DNA of 64,000 bases, taken from NCBI GenBank assembly GCA_902779185.1, contig CACZAM010000010.1:62001-126000 (forward strand), given 5' to 3'. Position numbers and translations under genes: made by a program. The notes beneath the pieces were generated by a model. That model had not been told where the DNA came from. It did not search any database and saw nothing but the letters and a program-made list of their open reading frames with translations. The DNA comes from an uncultured Eubacteriales bacterium (GTDB lineage Bacteria; Bacillota; Clostridia; Peptostreptococcales; Anaerovoracaceae). Shown here piece after piece: positions 23,903 to 34,296 of the stretch (the stretch's first letter is position 1; each line of letters opens with the position of its first letter).

Positions 23903-26566
23903 ATGAAGAATCTCGCAAAGACATATAATCCTAAGGATTTTGAGGACCGCATTTATGAGATGTGGGAGACAGAAGGCGCCTTTGATGCTGATGTCGACAG
24001 AGACAAAAAGCCTTTCACGATCGTAATGCCGCCTCCGAATATCACAGGCCAGCTCCATATGGGACATGCCCTTGACCAGACTCTGCAGGATGTTCTCACA
24101 AGATGGAAGAGAATGCAGGGCTACAGCGCTCTCTGGCTTCCGGGTTCAGATCACGCCAGCATCGCGACTGAGGTGAAGGTGGCGAATGAGCTGAGAGAGA
24201 AGACAGGACGCGACAAGAGGGACTTCACGAGAGAAGAGTTCCTTGAGCATGCATGGGCATGGAAAAAGGAATACGGCGGGCGCATAACAAAGCAATGCCG
24301 CAAGCTCGGTGACTCCTGTGACTGGAGGCGCGAGCGCTTTACCATGGATGAAACCTGCAACAAGGCTGTTGTAAGGTTCTTCATAAATCTTTATGAGAAA
24401 GGCTGGATCTATAAAGGCAACCGCCTCATCAACTGGTGCCCGTGCTGCAAGACATCCCTGTCTGATGCTGAAGTAGAGCATGAGGACGAGAACGGAAAGT
24501 ACTGGTACTTCAGATATCCGGCAAAGGACGGAGGAGAGGGAATTACCGTAGCCACATCCAGACCTGAGACCATGTTCGGAGATATTGCCATAGCGGTACA
24601 CCCGAGCGATGAAAGATATAAGGATCTTGTCGGAAAGACGGTCGTTCTTCCTATCGTAGGAAGGGAGATCCCTGTGATCGCGGATGAATATCCGGATCCT
24701 GAAAAGGGTACGGGCGCAGTAAAGATCACACCGGCTCATGACCCTAACGACTTCGAGGTCGGACAGAGACACAGCCTTGAAATGATCTCATGCATGAATG
24801 ACGACGCCACGATGAATGAATACGCCGGCAAGTATGAGGGCATGGACAGGTACGAGTGCAGGAAGGCCTGGGTAAAGGACCTCGAAGAGGGCGGATACCT
24901 TGTAAAGACTGAAGACATGGTCATCCCTGTAGGCAAGTGCTACAGATGCCACAGCGCGGTAGAGCCTATGATGAGCGATCAGTGGTTCGTCAGAATGAAT
25001 GAGCTCGCGAAACCAGCTATCAATGCTGTAGAGTCCGGACGCATGAAATTCGTGCCTGAGAGATTCAGCAAGGTATATCTGAACTGGCTCTATGAGATCC
25101 GCGACTGGTGCATCTCGAGACAGCTCTGGTGGGGACACAGGATCCCTGCGTATTACTGCGATGACTGCGGTGAGATCGTCGTTGCTGCCGGAATGCCTGA
25201 AGTATGCCCTAAGTGCGGCTGCAGGCACTTCACACAGGATGAAGATGTTCTCGATACATGGTTCAGCTCGGCTCTCTGGCCGTTCTCAACACTTGGATGG
25301 CCTGAAAAGACCGAATCCCTTGATTACTACTATCCTAACAGCGTTCTCGTAACAGGATATGACATCATATTCTTCTGGGTAGTAAGGATGGTATTCTCCG
25401 GATATGAGTGCATGGGAGACGCTCCTTATGACTACGTGTTTGTTCACGGTCTCGTAAGGGATGAGCTCGGCCGCAAGATGTCGAAGTCGCTCGGAAACGG
25501 TGTTGACCCGCTCGAGTCGATCGACCAGTACGGAGCTGACGCTCTGAGGTTCATGCTCTGCACGGGAATCTCACCGGGAAATGATACGCGTTATATCCCT
25601 AAGAGGATAGAAGCCGCGCGTAATTTCGCCAACAAGCTCTGGAATGCTTCCAGATTTACAATAATGAACCTTCAGGATGAGTCCGGCGAGTGGTTGCCTA
25701 TGGGATATGAAGAGTCAGATCTCAGGGATGAGGACAAGTGGATCCTTCAGATGGCGAATGAAGGCGCAAAATATATCACCGAAATGCTCGACAGATTCGA
25801 GCTCGGCCTTGCAGGGCAGAGAGTATATGAACTCATCTGGGATGTCTACTGTGACTGGTACATCGAGATGGTCAAAGGCAGGCTCTACGGTGACGATGAA
25901 GAGGATAAGAAGGTCGCCAGAGCGGTGCTTACCAAGGTGCTGAAAGACCTTCTGAAATTCCTGCACCCGTTCATGCCGTTTATTACAGAGGAGATCTGGG
26001 GCGTGCTGCCGCACGACGGCGGAAAGACCGGCCGTGACGCCATGCTGATCAGAGCTGAATGGCCGGAATATGACCCTTCAATGGATTATTCAGACTCCGT
26101 ACGCAGGATCGAGACAGCCATGGCAGTTGTCAAGGCTGTACGTAACATCCGCGCCGAAGCTGAGGCTGCGCCGGGAAGAAAGCTCAATCTCATGATCAGG
26201 ACGGATTCACTGGGCTCAGACATTGAGGCTGTAGCCGAGCGCATCAGAAAACTCGCCAATGTCGTGGAGATCGACATAAGGGGAACTGACTGCGAGATGC
26301 CTTCGGATGTCATGACTGCAGTCATCGACGGAGCGGAGATCGCTGTCAGACTTGATGACCTGGTAGACAGAGATGCCGAGATAGAGAGACTTACAAAGGA
26401 AAAGGCAAGGCTCGAGAGCGAAGTCTTACGAGTAGAGAAGAAACTTGCCAATCAGGGATTCGTCGCCAAGGCTCCTCAGAAGCTGGTCGATGAAGAGAGA
26501 GCAAAGGGCGAGAAATACCGCGAGATGCTGGCGACTGTCATTGCACGTCTCGACTCACTGAAGTAA
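23903..26566 (+). CDS. valS: Valyl-tRNA synthetase
   Basis: 887 residues, full length for a class I ValRS. The HIGH motif appears in PPPNITGQLHMGHALDQT (HMGH at 52-55), and KMSKS at 525-529 (GRKMSKSLGNGVDP). The editing domain includes ATSRPETMFGD, and GCRHFTQDEDVLDTWFSSALWPF is the ValRS signature following a zinc-like CDDCGEIV/CPKCGC pair. The last ~70 residues form the tRNA-binding coiled coil. GGAG and the ATG at 23903 come 17 bases after the alarmone synthetase. I see no T-box leader: there is no room. Confidence 0.97.
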   Translation: MKNLAKTYNPKDFEDRIYEMWETEGAFDADVDRDKKPFTIVMPPPNITGQLHMGHALDQTLQDVLTRWKRMQGYSALWLPGSDHASIATEVKVANELREKTGRDKRDFTREEFLEHAWAWKKEYGGRITKQCRKLGDSCDWRRERFTMDETCNKAVVRFFINLYEKGWIYKGNRLINWCPCCKTSLSDAEVEHEDENGKYWYFRYPAKDGGEGITVATSRPETMFGDIAIAVHPSDERYKDLVGKTVVLPIVGREIPVIADEYPDPEKGTGAVKITPAHDPNDFEVGQRHSLEMISCMNDDATMNEYAGKYEGMDRYECRKAWVKDLEEGGYLVKTEDMVIPVGKCYRCHSAVEPMMSDQWFVRMNELAKPAINAVESGRMKFVPERFSKVYLNWLYEIRDWCISRQLWWGHRIPAYYCDDCGEIVVAAGMPEVCPKCGCRHFTQDEDVLDTWFSSALWPFSTLGWPEKTESLDYYYPNSVLVTGYDIIFFWVVRMVFSGYECMGDAPYDYVFVHGLVRDELGRKMSKSLGNGVDPLESIDQYGADALRFMLCTGISPGNDTRYIPKRIEAARNFANKLWNASRFTIMNLQDESGEWLPMGYEESDLRDEDKWILQMANEGAKYITEMLDRFELGLAGQRVYELIWDVYCDWYIEMVKGRLYGDDEEDKKVARAVLTKVLKDLLKFLHPFMPFITEEIWGVLPHDGGKTGRDAMLIRAEWPEYDPSMDYSDSVRRIETAMAVVKAVRNIRAEAEAAPGRKLNLMIRTDSLGSDIEAVAERIRKLANVVEIDIRGTDCEMPSDVMTAVIDGAEIAVRLDDLVDRDAEIERLTKEKARLESEVLRVEKKLANQGFVAKAPQKLVDEERAKGEKYREMLATVIARLDSLK

Positions 26567-26567
26567 A

Positions 26568-27773
26568 ATGGCGAATTTTGACGGACTGGACAGAATGAAA
26601 GCTCTGCTGTCCGCTCTCGGAAATCCCGAGGCGGACTTCAGAGCTATACATATAGCGGGAACGAACGGCAAGGGATCGACCGCCGTGATGACTGCTTCCA
26701 TACTTGAAGAGGCCGGTTATACTGTTGGCCTTTACACTTCTCCTCATCTTGAGGATGAATGTGAGAGAGTCCAGATATGGGACGGCAATCATCATATGAT
26801 AGAGCAGGCGCGCTTCGATGAACTGAAGGACAGGGTAAGAGCGATCGAAGAAAAGGCGACGGTGTTCGAGGTATATACGGCGGCGGCTTATCTTTACTTT
26901 GCGGAGAAGCAGCCGGATTATGTGGTGCTCGAGACCGGACTCGGAGGCAGACTTGATTCCACAAACACCATCAGTAAGCCTTTGGTATCTGTCATTACAC
27001 AGGTAGGACTCGATCACACGGCCGAACTGGGCAATACCATTTTTAAGATCGCTTACGAGAAGGCCGGCATCATAAAGCCGGGCGTGCCGGTAGTCTCCCA
27101 GACGCCTGATCTCAATGTCAAAAACATCATAAAAAGGACAGCTGCAGAAAACGGATGCGAATTCATTGATGTATCAGCTGTATTTGACAGATACACGGGC
27201 GTTGAACTTTCGATGAAAGGGGAGCACCAGATCAGGAACGCCGCCACTGCCGCTGAGGCGATCAGGGCTGCCGGGATAGAGGTGTCGGAGGAGGCTGTCA
27301 GCATAGGACTTGCAACCGCTTATCTGCCGGGACGCTTTGAAGTCCTGAATGAGGATAGCGCGGGCAGCGGAGAACCGTTTTTTATAATTGACGGCGCTCA
27401 CAATCCTGACGCGGCTGAAGCGCTGACGCATACACTTACGGCATTTGCGCGCGAGCATAAACTCAAAAGAATTTTTGTAATTTTTGGGTGTATGAAAGAC
27501 AAAAATTACACTCGTATGATACAATTATTAACAGCGAATATGAAAGGCTGCACCTACGCGACGGCTGCTGTCGACTACGGAAGGGCAGAAGATCCGGAGC
27601 GTCTCGGAGAGGTGTTCGCGGCATGTGGTAAAGGATGCATCGTCTGTGAATCAGCAGCTGAAGCATATGAGCTCTCAAAAGACGGAAAGTACGGGTGTGT
27701 GCTTGTTACCGGCTCGATTTATCTTGCCGGTGAATTGAGGAGTCTGTATTTGCAGGATCATAAATCACTGTAA
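26568..27773 (+). CDS. folC: Folylpolyglutamate synthase/dihydrofolate synthase
   Basis: 401 residues. It adds glutamate to folates and perhaps makes dihydrofolate. Seen are the ATP loop HIAGTNGKGSTAV (Gly31-Ser37), YTSPHLEDECERVQI, ETGLGGRLDSTN and the Mur-ligase-like C-terminal domain (IDGAHNPDAAEAL). It starts 1 base after valS. Most FolC proteins begin with 15-20 extra residues containing a Y-x-E-A-x-x-Y-I helix before the GLERM segment; here the protein begins directly at MANFDGLDRMKALL, and upstream is valS coding sequence, so the N-terminus is truly short. Confidence 0.93.
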   Translation: MANFDGLDRMKALLSALGNPEADFRAIHIAGTNGKGSTAVMTASILEEAGYTVGLYTSPHLEDECERVQIWDGNHHMIEQARFDELKDRVRAIEEKATVFEVYTAAAYLYFAEKQPDYVVLETGLGGRLDSTNTISKPLVSVITQVGLDHTAELGNTIFKIAYEKAGIIKPGVPVVSQTPDLNVKNIIKRTAAENGCEFIDVSAVFDRYTGVELSMKGEHQIRNAATAAEAIRAAGIEVSEEAVSIGLATAYLPGRFEVLNEDSAGSGEPFFIIDGAHNPDAAEALTHTLTAFAREHKLKRIFVIFGCMKDKNYTRMIQLLTANMKGCTYATAAVDYGRAEDPERLGEVFAACGKGCIVCESAAEAYELSKDGKYGCVLVTGSIYLAGELRSLYLQDHKSL

Positions 27774-27827
27774 TATATATATATTAACCTTATTGTTTTA
27801 TCTCAAAAGGAGAGAAAGGATCGGCGT

Positions 27828-29102
27828 ATGTTTGACAGAAACGGTAATGACAACAGCAACTATAATCAGATGATAGTTGAGGAGATCCGCAAGAGTTCTG
27901 AAAAAGTCGCAGACCTCGTAAACAGAGAGTATCTGAGACAGAAGAACAACGTGGAGCTCATCGCATCCGAGAACTACTGCTCCGAGGCTGTAATGGCTGC
28001 CTGCGGAAGCTGCCTTTCATGGAAGTATGCTGAGGGTTATCCTCAGAAGCCAATTGAAAGGTATTCAGGAAACAAGGGCAGATACTACGGCGGAACTATC
28101 GTTGTAGACGAACTCGAAGAGTACTGCTGCGACCTCTGGAGAAAGGTATTCAACACTGACTATCACGTAAATGTTCAGCCTCACTCGGGTTCACAGGCAA
28201 ACTTCGCCGCATATAAGGCAGTGCTTGAGCCGGGCGACACAGTCCTCGGTCTGAGCCTCGACAACGGCGGACACCTCACACACGGTTCCGGCGTAAACTT
28301 CAGCGGCAAGCTGTACAACGTAATCTCCTATGATGTGGACGCAAACGGCCGCATCGACATGGAAGATGTCAGAAAGAAAGCTCTTGAGTTCAAGCCTAAA
28401 CTGATCCTTACAGGAGCATCCGCTTACGCAAGAATCATCGACTTCCCTGCATTCGCAGAGATCGCAAAGGAAGTCGGAGCATACTTCATGGTAGACATGG
28501 CTCATATCGCAGGTCTTGTAGCTGCAGGAGAGCATCCATCACCATTCGGATATGCTGACATCGTTACAACAACAACTCACAAGACACTGAGAGGACCTCG
28601 CGGCGGCCTGATCTTCGCAAGAGTTGATCTCGCAAAGAAGGTAGACTCCGCAGTATTCCCATACGCACAGGGCGGCCCGCTCTGCCACATCATCGCAGGT
28701 AAGGCTGTATGCGCTGAGGAAGCTCTGAAGCCTGAATTCAAGACATATGCCCGCCAGGTAAGACTCAACTGCGCAGCACTCGCAGACGAGTTCATCAAGA
28801 TGGGCTACAAGATCGTTACAGGCGGAACAGACAACCACGTATTCCTGCTCGACCTCCTCGATGAGCCGTTCTCGGGCAAGGAGCTCCAGGCAGCATGCGA
28901 CGAGGTAGGCATCACACTCAACAAGAACTGCGTTCCTAATGAGAAGAGATCGCCGTTCCAGACATCCGGCGTACGTATCGGTACAGCTCCGATGACAACA
29001 AGAGGATTCCTCGAAGACGATTTCCGCAATGTCGCTCACAGAATCGACGACGTTGTAAAGGAACTCAGAGCACAGAAGGCTGCTGAGGCTGCTGAAGCTT
29101 AA
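27828..29102 (+). CDS. glyA: Serine hydroxymethyltransferase
   Basis: 424 residues. A cytosolic PLP enzyme that interconverts serine and glycine and loads one-carbon units onto tetrahydrofolate. Seen are [57 protein letters not shown] and the PLP lysine in [14 protein letters not shown] (Lys252). A strong ribosome site (AAAAGGAGAGAAAGG) precedes the ATG at 27828. Codon use looks highly biased, suggesting strong expression. No glycine riboswitch is present in the 54 bases upstream. It sits beside folC and near folD. Confidence 0.97.
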   Translation: MFDRNGNDNSNYNQMIVEEIRKSSEKVADLVNREYLRQKNNVELIASENYCSEAVMAACGSCLSWKYAEGYPQKPIERYSGNKGRYYGGTIVVDELEEYCCDLWRKVFNTDYHVNVQPHSGSQANFAAYKAVLEPGDTVLGLSLDNGGHLTHGSGVNFSGKLYNVISYDVDANGRIDMEDVRKKALEFKPKLILTGASAYARIIDFPAFAEIAKEVGAYFMVDMAHIAGLVAAGEHPSPFGYADIVTTTTHKTLRGPRGGLIFARVDLAKKVDSAVFPYAQGGPLCHIIAGKAVCAEEALKPEFKTYARQVRLNCAALADEFIKMGYKIVTGGTDNHVFLLDLLDEPFSGKELQAACDEVGITLNKNCVPNEKRSPFQTSGVRIGTAPMTTRGFLEDDFRNVAHRIDDVVKELRAQKAAEAAEA

Positions 29103-29130
29103 TCAGATCAACAGCATGTTTGAAATTAAA

Positions 29131-29158
29131 TGCCCCGCCTCTTAAAAAAGGCGGGGCA
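29131..29158. terminator. Terminator-like hairpin after glyA
   Basis: A perfect 10-bp GC-rich stem TGCCCCGCCT/AGGCGGGGCA (29131-29140, 29149-29158) with an A-rich loop. The downstream T-run is lacking on the plus strand, so efficiency is uncertain. Confidence 0.65.
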
Positions 29159-29233
29159 AAGTCATTGAATAAGTATTTTTGCTGTTGTAAAATTACCCTA
29201 ATATCGCTATGAGAAAAGAGGAGGTACTGACCT

Positions 29234-29656
29234 ATGGTGAAGCTTTTGATTGGACATAAAGGAAGCGGCAAGACCAAAAGAATGATCGAACTCGCAAATG
29301 AAACAGTCCAGACAGCCAGAGGCAGCATCGTATTTATAAACAAGAATTCCAGGCTCATCTATGACCTTGATTATAAGATCAGAGTAGTGTGCATGGAGGA
29401 CTTTCCGCACATCACTAATGAAGACGAGTATATCGGCTTCCTTTTCGGTATCATGAGCTCAGACAATGATATCGAGACGATTTTCCTTGACGGCATCATG
29501 AGGCACAGGGACTTCGCGCTTGAAGTGCTTCCTAGCTTCATCGAGAAGATCAAGATCATTTCCAAGGAATCAGGCATAGACTTCGTACTCAGCGTGAGCG
29601 CTGAGCTCGAAGAGATGATAGGCGTCGACTTCGACGATATGGAAGTACTCAACTGA
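29234..29656 (+). CDS. Small P-loop ATPase-like protein of unknown function
   Basis: 140 residues. A Walker A motif GHKGSGKT lies at residues 7-14, and FLDGIM near residue 85 may be a Walker B strand. No other domain is seen; similar short proteins are sometimes loosely called PilT-like. The C-terminus ends in an acidic FDDMEVLN. It is preceded by GAGGAGG and ends 1 base before the DNA methyltransferase gene, so the two are translated together and may work together, though no such system is known to me. Confidence 0.7.
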   Translation: MVKLLIGHKGSGKTKRMIELANETVQTARGSIVFINKNSRLIYDLDYKIRVVCMEDFPHITNEDEYIGFLFGIMSSDNDIETIFLDGIMRHRDFALEVLPSFIEKIKIISKESGIDFVLSVSAELEEMIGVDFDDMEVLN

Positions 29657-29657
29657 T

Positions 29658-30953
29658 ATGACGGTGATCGAACAAATACTTGAGGGAATCAATAAAGGAA
29701 GAGCCATGTACGGGAGCGTGCATGGCTCTCTTGCACCTGCGGATGAAATCCGGGGATCGGAAACCTGTGAATTGTGCCTTGGTGATAATCTGGAGTACAT
29801 GAGACAGCTGATCGGGAGGGGATACACCGGCGCGTTCAGTCTTATCTACATTGACCCGCCGTTCTTTACCCGGTCGAGCTTCAACGCGTCTGTAAACGTG
29901 AAAGATGCCGGAGGAGCCAGCCATAAGGTGCATCACCTGGCATACGATGACAAGTTTGACCGCAGTCTCGAATATTATATCGAGAACATGACGGTAAGGA
30001 TCCTTATGATGAAGGAGCTCCTTGCAAACGACGGACTTATGTGGATACATCTGGACTGGCACTCTTCGCACTATGTCAAGCTGGTTCTCGATGAGCTCAT
30101 GGGAGAAAAGAACTTTGTCAATGAGATAATCTGGCAGTATAAGTCCGGAGGGTCAGGCAAGAGGCATTTTGCCCGCAAGCACGATACCATCCTCGTGTAT
30201 TCAAAGACTCCGAAATACCGCATAAATGTTCCTAAGGAGAAGTCATACAACAGGGATCGCAAGCCATACAGGTTCAGGGGAGTAGCTGAATACAAGGATG
30301 AAGGCGGATGGTATACTCTGGTCAACATGAAAGATGTGTGGAGCATCGACATGGTGGGCCGTACTTCGGCTGAGCGCACGGGATATGCCACCCAGAAGCC
30401 TCTTGAGCTCATGAAGCGCATTATTGAAGCATCGACTTCCGAAGGTGACCTGGTGGGCGATTTCTTCTGCGGAAGCGGAAGCCTGCCGGAGGCTGCCCAC
30501 ATGCTCAGGCGGAGATGGATAGCATGCGACAGCGAGGAGCTGGCGGCGGCAATGTCAAGGCGCAGAATGAAAAAGGCCGGAGCCGACTTCATATTCACGA
30601 GACTGGAGGAATCCAGGCGTTGCAGCGGAAGGGCCGATATAGAGGTGCTGAGCAAAGACGTTCTTGAGGACGGAAGATCGCTTTACAAATGCAGGCTCAG
30701 GGATTTTGTGCCTGACATAGATACAGGATCCATCCAGATGAAGGACCGCGGTCATGTAGAAGAAGCGCTTAAGGCAGACCGCCTGCAGTTTGCGGATCAT
30801 GTGATGATAGATCCGGATTATGACGGCTCTTTTGAGAGCAGGTATATATTTGATGCCGGCGCGGACAGCATCAGTTTCATTTCAGGCGGCAATTTTGCTG
30901 CTGTAGTAGTTGACAGCTTCGGAAGGGAATATCCTGCTGAAATCATAGGCTGA
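29658..30953 (+). CDS. Orphan site-specific DNA methyltransferase (beta-class N4/N6)
   Basis: 431 residues. Motif IV DPPF is at residues 66-69 (LIYIDPPFF) and the AdoMet motif I GDFFCGSGS at about 267-275. This order (IV before I) marks the beta class, as in type III Mod and many N6-adenine or N4-cytosine enzymes. ATQKPLELMKRII precedes motif I. Between them lies a putative target-recognition region, and after motif I a ~130-residue C-terminal domain I do not recognise. No restriction enzyme, specificity subunit or integrase is nearby, so it is likely an orphan methyltransferase. It is coupled to the upstream P-loop gene. Confidence 0.88.
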   Translation: MTVIEQILEGINKGRAMYGSVHGSLAPADEIRGSETCELCLGDNLEYMRQLIGRGYTGAFSLIYIDPPFFTRSSFNASVNVKDAGGASHKVHHLAYDDKFDRSLEYYIENMTVRILMMKELLANDGLMWIHLDWHSSHYVKLVLDELMGEKNFVNEIIWQYKSGGSGKRHFARKHDTILVYSKTPKYRINVPKEKSYNRDRKPYRFRGVAEYKDEGGWYTLVNMKDVWSIDMVGRTSAERTGYATQKPLELMKRIIEASTSEGDLVGDFFCGSGSLPEAAHMLRRRWIACDSEELAAAMSRRRMKKAGADFIFTRLEESRRCSGRADIEVLSKDVLEDGRSLYKCRLRDFVPDIDTGSIQMKDRGHVEEALKADRLQFADHVMIDPDYDGSFESRYIFDAGADSISFISGGNFAAVVVDSFGREYPAEIIG

Positions 30954-30977
30954 TTTTCAGCAGACAGGTGAAAGAGC

Positions 30978-31973
30978 ATGAGCAACAATGATGAGAATAA
31001 AGCAGTCAGCTCTCTGGACAAAAAGCTTGAGAAAGAGGCTGCGGTCAATAAAAAGGTCAATGAGATATATGCTAATGATCCTGAGCTTCACGGGAAGTCC
31101 AGGCTGCAGGTCAGAGCACAGGAGATAGGGCTGGCGCTGCTCGCTGTTGTGATCGGATCTCTCGGAACGATCGGTATTCTGATTCCGAACGGCTTGACTT
31201 TCGGCGGAATAACAGGAATCGCAAGAATAGTACAGAAATTGACCGGAATAAATTATTCGTTAATATACTACATTCTGGCCCTGACTGTACTGCTGATAGT
31301 GTGGGTTTTCCTCGGATTCAGGGAAGTAAGAAAGATCATACTGATGTCACTGTCTTATCCGACGGTGCAGCTGCTTCTGGAGATGAATCACGTAGTGCTG
31401 ATAGAGAGTGATGATCTTTTCCTTGTTGCCGTATTCTGCGGAGTAGTATTCGGAGTGTCCAACGGTCTCACATTCAAGGCAGGATTCTCGTCAGGAGGCA
31501 CAGATTCGCTCGCTAAGGTAATAAAGTACCGCTGGTTTCCTCATCTTGGTATAAACGATATTACCTTTGCTATAAATGCTCTTATCGTGTTAGTTAATGC
31601 ATTTGTATTCGGACTGCAGATAGCTCTGTATGCTGTAATAATCATATTCGTATCCATGAGAGTGGGCGAAGCGGTCATGTTCGGCTTCAGTGATAAGATA
31701 GTTGAGCTTGATATAATCCCGGGAGATGCTGATGCGCTGGCCGATTACATCATGAACGAGCTGGGCCGCGGTGTTTCAAGCATAGAGGTGACAGGAGAGT
31801 ACACGGGAGACAAGAGAAAGCAGCTCAAGATACTCTGTTCGCCGAGGGAGAGCTTCCTCATAAAGAGGCACCTTGCCAAGGAGGATCCGAAATCGTTCGT
31901 ATCCGTAATAAGCATAAAGTCCGTATGGGGCAGGGGCCGCGGCTTCTCGGATATCCGGAGCCTGGACAATTAA
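30978..31973 (+). CDS. YitT-family membrane protein (first copy)
   Basis: 331 residues. A hydrophilic N-terminal extension of about 50 residues precedes about five membrane segments (GLALLAVVIGSLGTIGILIPNGLTFGGITGIARI, FKAGFSSGGTDSLAKVI) and a C-terminal cytosolic DUF2179 domain of about 80 residues (SDKIVELDIIPGDADALADYIM). Members are membrane proteins without an agreed transport substrate. A second, shorter YitT gene is at 36,989. GGTGAAAG upstream of the ATG is a modest ribosome site. Its gene ends in a strong bidirectional terminator. Confidence 0.88.
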   Translation: MSNNDENKAVSSLDKKLEKEAAVNKKVNEIYANDPELHGKSRLQVRAQEIGLALLAVVIGSLGTIGILIPNGLTFGGITGIARIVQKLTGINYSLIYYILALTVLLIVWVFLGFREVRKIILMSLSYPTVQLLLEMNHVVLIESDDLFLVAVFCGVVFGVSNGLTFKAGFSSGGTDSLAKVIKYRWFPHLGINDITFAINALIVLVNAFVFGLQIALYAVIIIFVSMRVGEAVMFGFSDKIVELDIIPGDADALADYIMNELGRGVSSIEVTGEYTGDKRKQLKILCSPRESFLIKRHLAKEDPKSFVSVISIKSVWGRGRGFSDIRSLDN

Positions 31974-31984
31974 TGATAAAAAAC

Positions 31985-32020
31985 AAAACGCTTTTCATAC
32001 GTTGCATGAAGAGCGTTTTT
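31985..32020. terminator. Bidirectional terminator between YitT and the YprB-like gene
   Basis: A 14-bp stem (31985-31998 with 32006-32019, one G-T pair), seven-base loop, A-run before and T-run after. Confidence 0.88.
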
Positions 32021-33003
32021 TATTTGAGCAGGTAATATTCAGAAAGGATTCTTGAAACCAGATTGACAGTGCGGGGGTTAAGGATCAGATAACTGCCCAC
32101 GCAGTCCGGATCAGCGCGCAATTCAGCTGAATCCAGGAAAGAGATATCCATATACAGATCTTCATCATGGCTGCTTACCGGCGCGCTTATCTCAAACGAT
32201 GAGGACGTGGCGTTGAACGTTACAGTAAGCGGCATGTCGGCATCAGGGAAGTATGCCGCGGCGACCGGGTCTGTGATCTGCTCGCCGGTGATGCGGAGCA
32301 TCCTGGCGAAGCTCTTTATCTTAGGGCGCACGCTGAGCCTGCCGCCCGCAGCAGGGAATCCGTATTTGGCAAGAGCCTGATGGATGTCAGGAACATCAGC
32401 CAGAGCAAGATACATCAGCCTGTTGAGATGGAGCACATCCTCCCTGTTGTGGGTGAGGATTATCTTTTCTATAGTGTTGTTGCCACTGATGGCGTACTGA
32501 TCGTAGAGTGTAACGCTTTCCCTGCCAGTAATGGTGTCCCCGCGGTCGGAGAGGATGCCATAATGATCCTCTATGGCCATCTGGCTCATCGATGGCAGCC
32601 TGTCCTTCATATCCGTGCATTTACGCAGGAACCTGTAAAGGTCGAAGTGATACATCTTCAGCTGCCTTCCGAGGAAATCCGCGTCGAGACGGGCATTCAT
32701 GAAAGGCACATCAAAAGCGCAGCCGTTGAACGTTATCAGGTAACCGGCATCGTTTTCTTCCAGATAATCCATCGCGGCATCCAGGACCTTGTCTTCTTCG
32801 TAATGGTTCTCCGCCAGAAACTGCGTGATGCGCACGCCGCTGTCAGTCCTCATCAGAAGACCGATCAGTATCGCCTTGCATCTGCTGCGGTCCAGACCTG
32901 TCGCTTCGATGTCAAGCACGCAGGGTTTCATGCCGCTGAAATAGGCGTCCCATTCAGGATGATATTCACCTGTTATTCTGTAATCTCTTGTAAAAACTTT
33001 CAT
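32020..33003 (-). CDS. Ribonuclease H-like exonuclease, YprB type
   Basis: 327 residues. The DEDD-type exonuclease core is visible: LDIEATGLD near residue 32 (first Asp and Glu), ITFNGCAFDVPFM (second Asp), and HNREDVLHLNRLM (last Asp). Such YprB-like proteins are predicted 3'-5' nucleases. The C-terminal ~100 residues are divergent and unassigned. It is read leftward from 3003 bases into the second half-window's convergent block and diverges from ychF, with a 64-base gap between starts. No membrane or signal region. Confidence 0.82.
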   Translation of the reverse strand: MKVFTRDYRITGEYHPEWDAYFSGMKPCVLDIEATGLDRSRCKAILIGLLMRTDSGVRITQFLAENHYEEDKVLDAAMDYLEENDAGYLITFNGCAFDVPFMNARLDADFLGRQLKMYHFDLYRFLRKCTDMKDRLPSMSQMAIEDHYGILSDRGDTITGRESVTLYDQYAISGNNTIEKIILTHNREDVLHLNRLMYLALADVPDIHQALAKYGFPAAGGRLSVRPKIKSFARMLRITGEQITDPVAAAYFPDADMPLTVTFNATSSSFEISAPVSSHDEDLYMDISFLDSAELRADPDCVGSYLILNPRTVNLVSRILSEYYLLK

Positions 33004-33067
33004 CGAATTGATTTTAGCCTATCTTCGTGATAGAGTAAATCGGCACTTAAAAAAGGAGATTCAAAAA

Positions 33068-34162
33068 ATGAAATTAGGTATAGTAGGACTTCCGAACGTA
33101 GGAAAGAGCACACTGTTCAACGCAATAACCAAGGCCGGCGCAGAAGCCGCGAATTATCCGTTCTGCACAATCGAGCCTAATGTGGGCGTCGTGACCGTGC
33201 CGGATGAGCGTGTAACAACGCTATCACAGGTATATCACTCAAAAAAGACGATCTATACGACCATCGAATTCAGCGATATAGCAGGTCTCGTAAAGGGAGC
33301 TTCAAAGGGCGAAGGTCTCGGAAACAAATTCCTGGGACATATCAGGGAAGTTGAGGCTATCGTTCATGTTGTAAGATGCTTTGACGATGACAATGTCGTT
33401 CACGTCGACGGAAAGATCGATCCGGTAAATGACATAGAAGTCATCAATACCGAGCTCATAATCGCCGATATGGAGGTCATGGAGCGCAGGATCGCAAAAA
33501 CCGAGAAGCAGGCAAAGGCAGACAAGTCCGCAAGAGGAGAGCTTGAGCTCCTGAAGCGGATATATGATCTACTGTCTGAAGGCAGGCGAGCAAGGGAGAT
33601 AGAGGATCTCAGCGATGAGGAAGCAGCTTTCGTAAAGTCACTCGACCTGCTTACATACAAGCCGGTGATTTACGCAGCGAATGTTTCGGAAGATGACGCT
33701 TCGGGCGAAGACAACGAATATGTCAAAGCCGTAAGAGAGTACGCTGAAGCCGAGGGCTCGGAAGTTGTGGTCATAAGCGCTAAGGTCGAGTCGGAGCTCG
33801 CGGAACTCGAGGACGATGAGCGTGAAATGTTCCTTGAGGAGCTCGGAATCGAGGAGTCGGGCCTCGACAAACTGATAAAATCTTCATACGCGCTGCTGGA
33901 TCTGATCAGCTTCCTTACGACAGGAGAGGATGAAACCAGAGCATGGACTATCAGGCGAGGAACACTTGCTCCACAGGCGGCCGGAAAGATACACAGCGAT
34001 TTCGAAAAGGGCTTCATACGCGCTGAGACCATAGCTTACGACAAGCTTATGGAGGTAGATGGAAAACTGTCAGCAGCCAAGGAAAAAGGCTGGCTGAGGT
34101 CGGAAGGAAAGGAATATGTCGTAAAAGATGGCGATGTGATGCATTTCCTCTTTAACGTGTAA
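33068..34162 (+). CDS. ychF: Redox-regulated ATPase YchF (Obg family)
   Basis: 364 residues from the ATG at 33068, which follows AAAAAGGAG; the longer reading from 33008 overlaps the promoter region. YchF prefers ATP over GTP and binds ribosomes. Seen are the G1 motif [12 protein letters not shown]3 [17 protein letters not shown], a coiled-coil insertion, and the C-terminal TGS domain ([25 protein letters not shown]). Full length and highly conserved. Confidence 0.96.
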   Translation: MKLGIVGLPNVGKSTLFNAITKAGAEAANYPFCTIEPNVGVVTVPDERVTTLSQVYHSKKTIYTTIEFSDIAGLVKGASKGEGLGNKFLGHIREVEAIVHVVRCFDDDNVVHVDGKIDPVNDIEVINTELIIADMEVMERRIAKTEKQAKADKSARGELELLKRIYDLLSEGRRAREIEDLSDEEAAFVKSLDLLTYKPVIYAANVSEDDASGEDNEYVKAVREYAEAEGSEVVVISAKVESELAELEDDEREMFLEELGIEESGLDKLIKSSYALLDLISFLTTGEDETRAWTIRRGTLAPQAAGKIHSDFEKGFIRAETIAYDKLMEVDGKLSAAKEKGWLRSEGKEYVVKDGDVMHFLFNV

Positions 34163-34269
34163 CGGTTGACAATAAAGGCTTTCAGGGCTTTTTTGTACTT
34201 ATATTGCGGATTATGTTTTTTTGAAGTACATAAGCATTGCAAAAGTGCTTCAAAGTCCATATAATGCAA

Positions 34270-34294
34270 ATAGGGATTGCAGAAGCAATCCTAT
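34270..34294 (-). terminator. Hairpin at the 3' end of lgt
   Basis: ATAGGGATTGC and GCAATCCTAT pair over 10 bp with one bulge around an AGAA loop. It lies just beyond the lgt stop on the minus strand; the following tract is only partly T-rich. Confidence 0.5.
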
Positions 34295-34296
34295 CT

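Noticed and set aside
27774..27827. Glycine riboswitch upstream of glyA
   Set aside because: Only 54 bases separate folC and glyA and no riboswitch core is visible.
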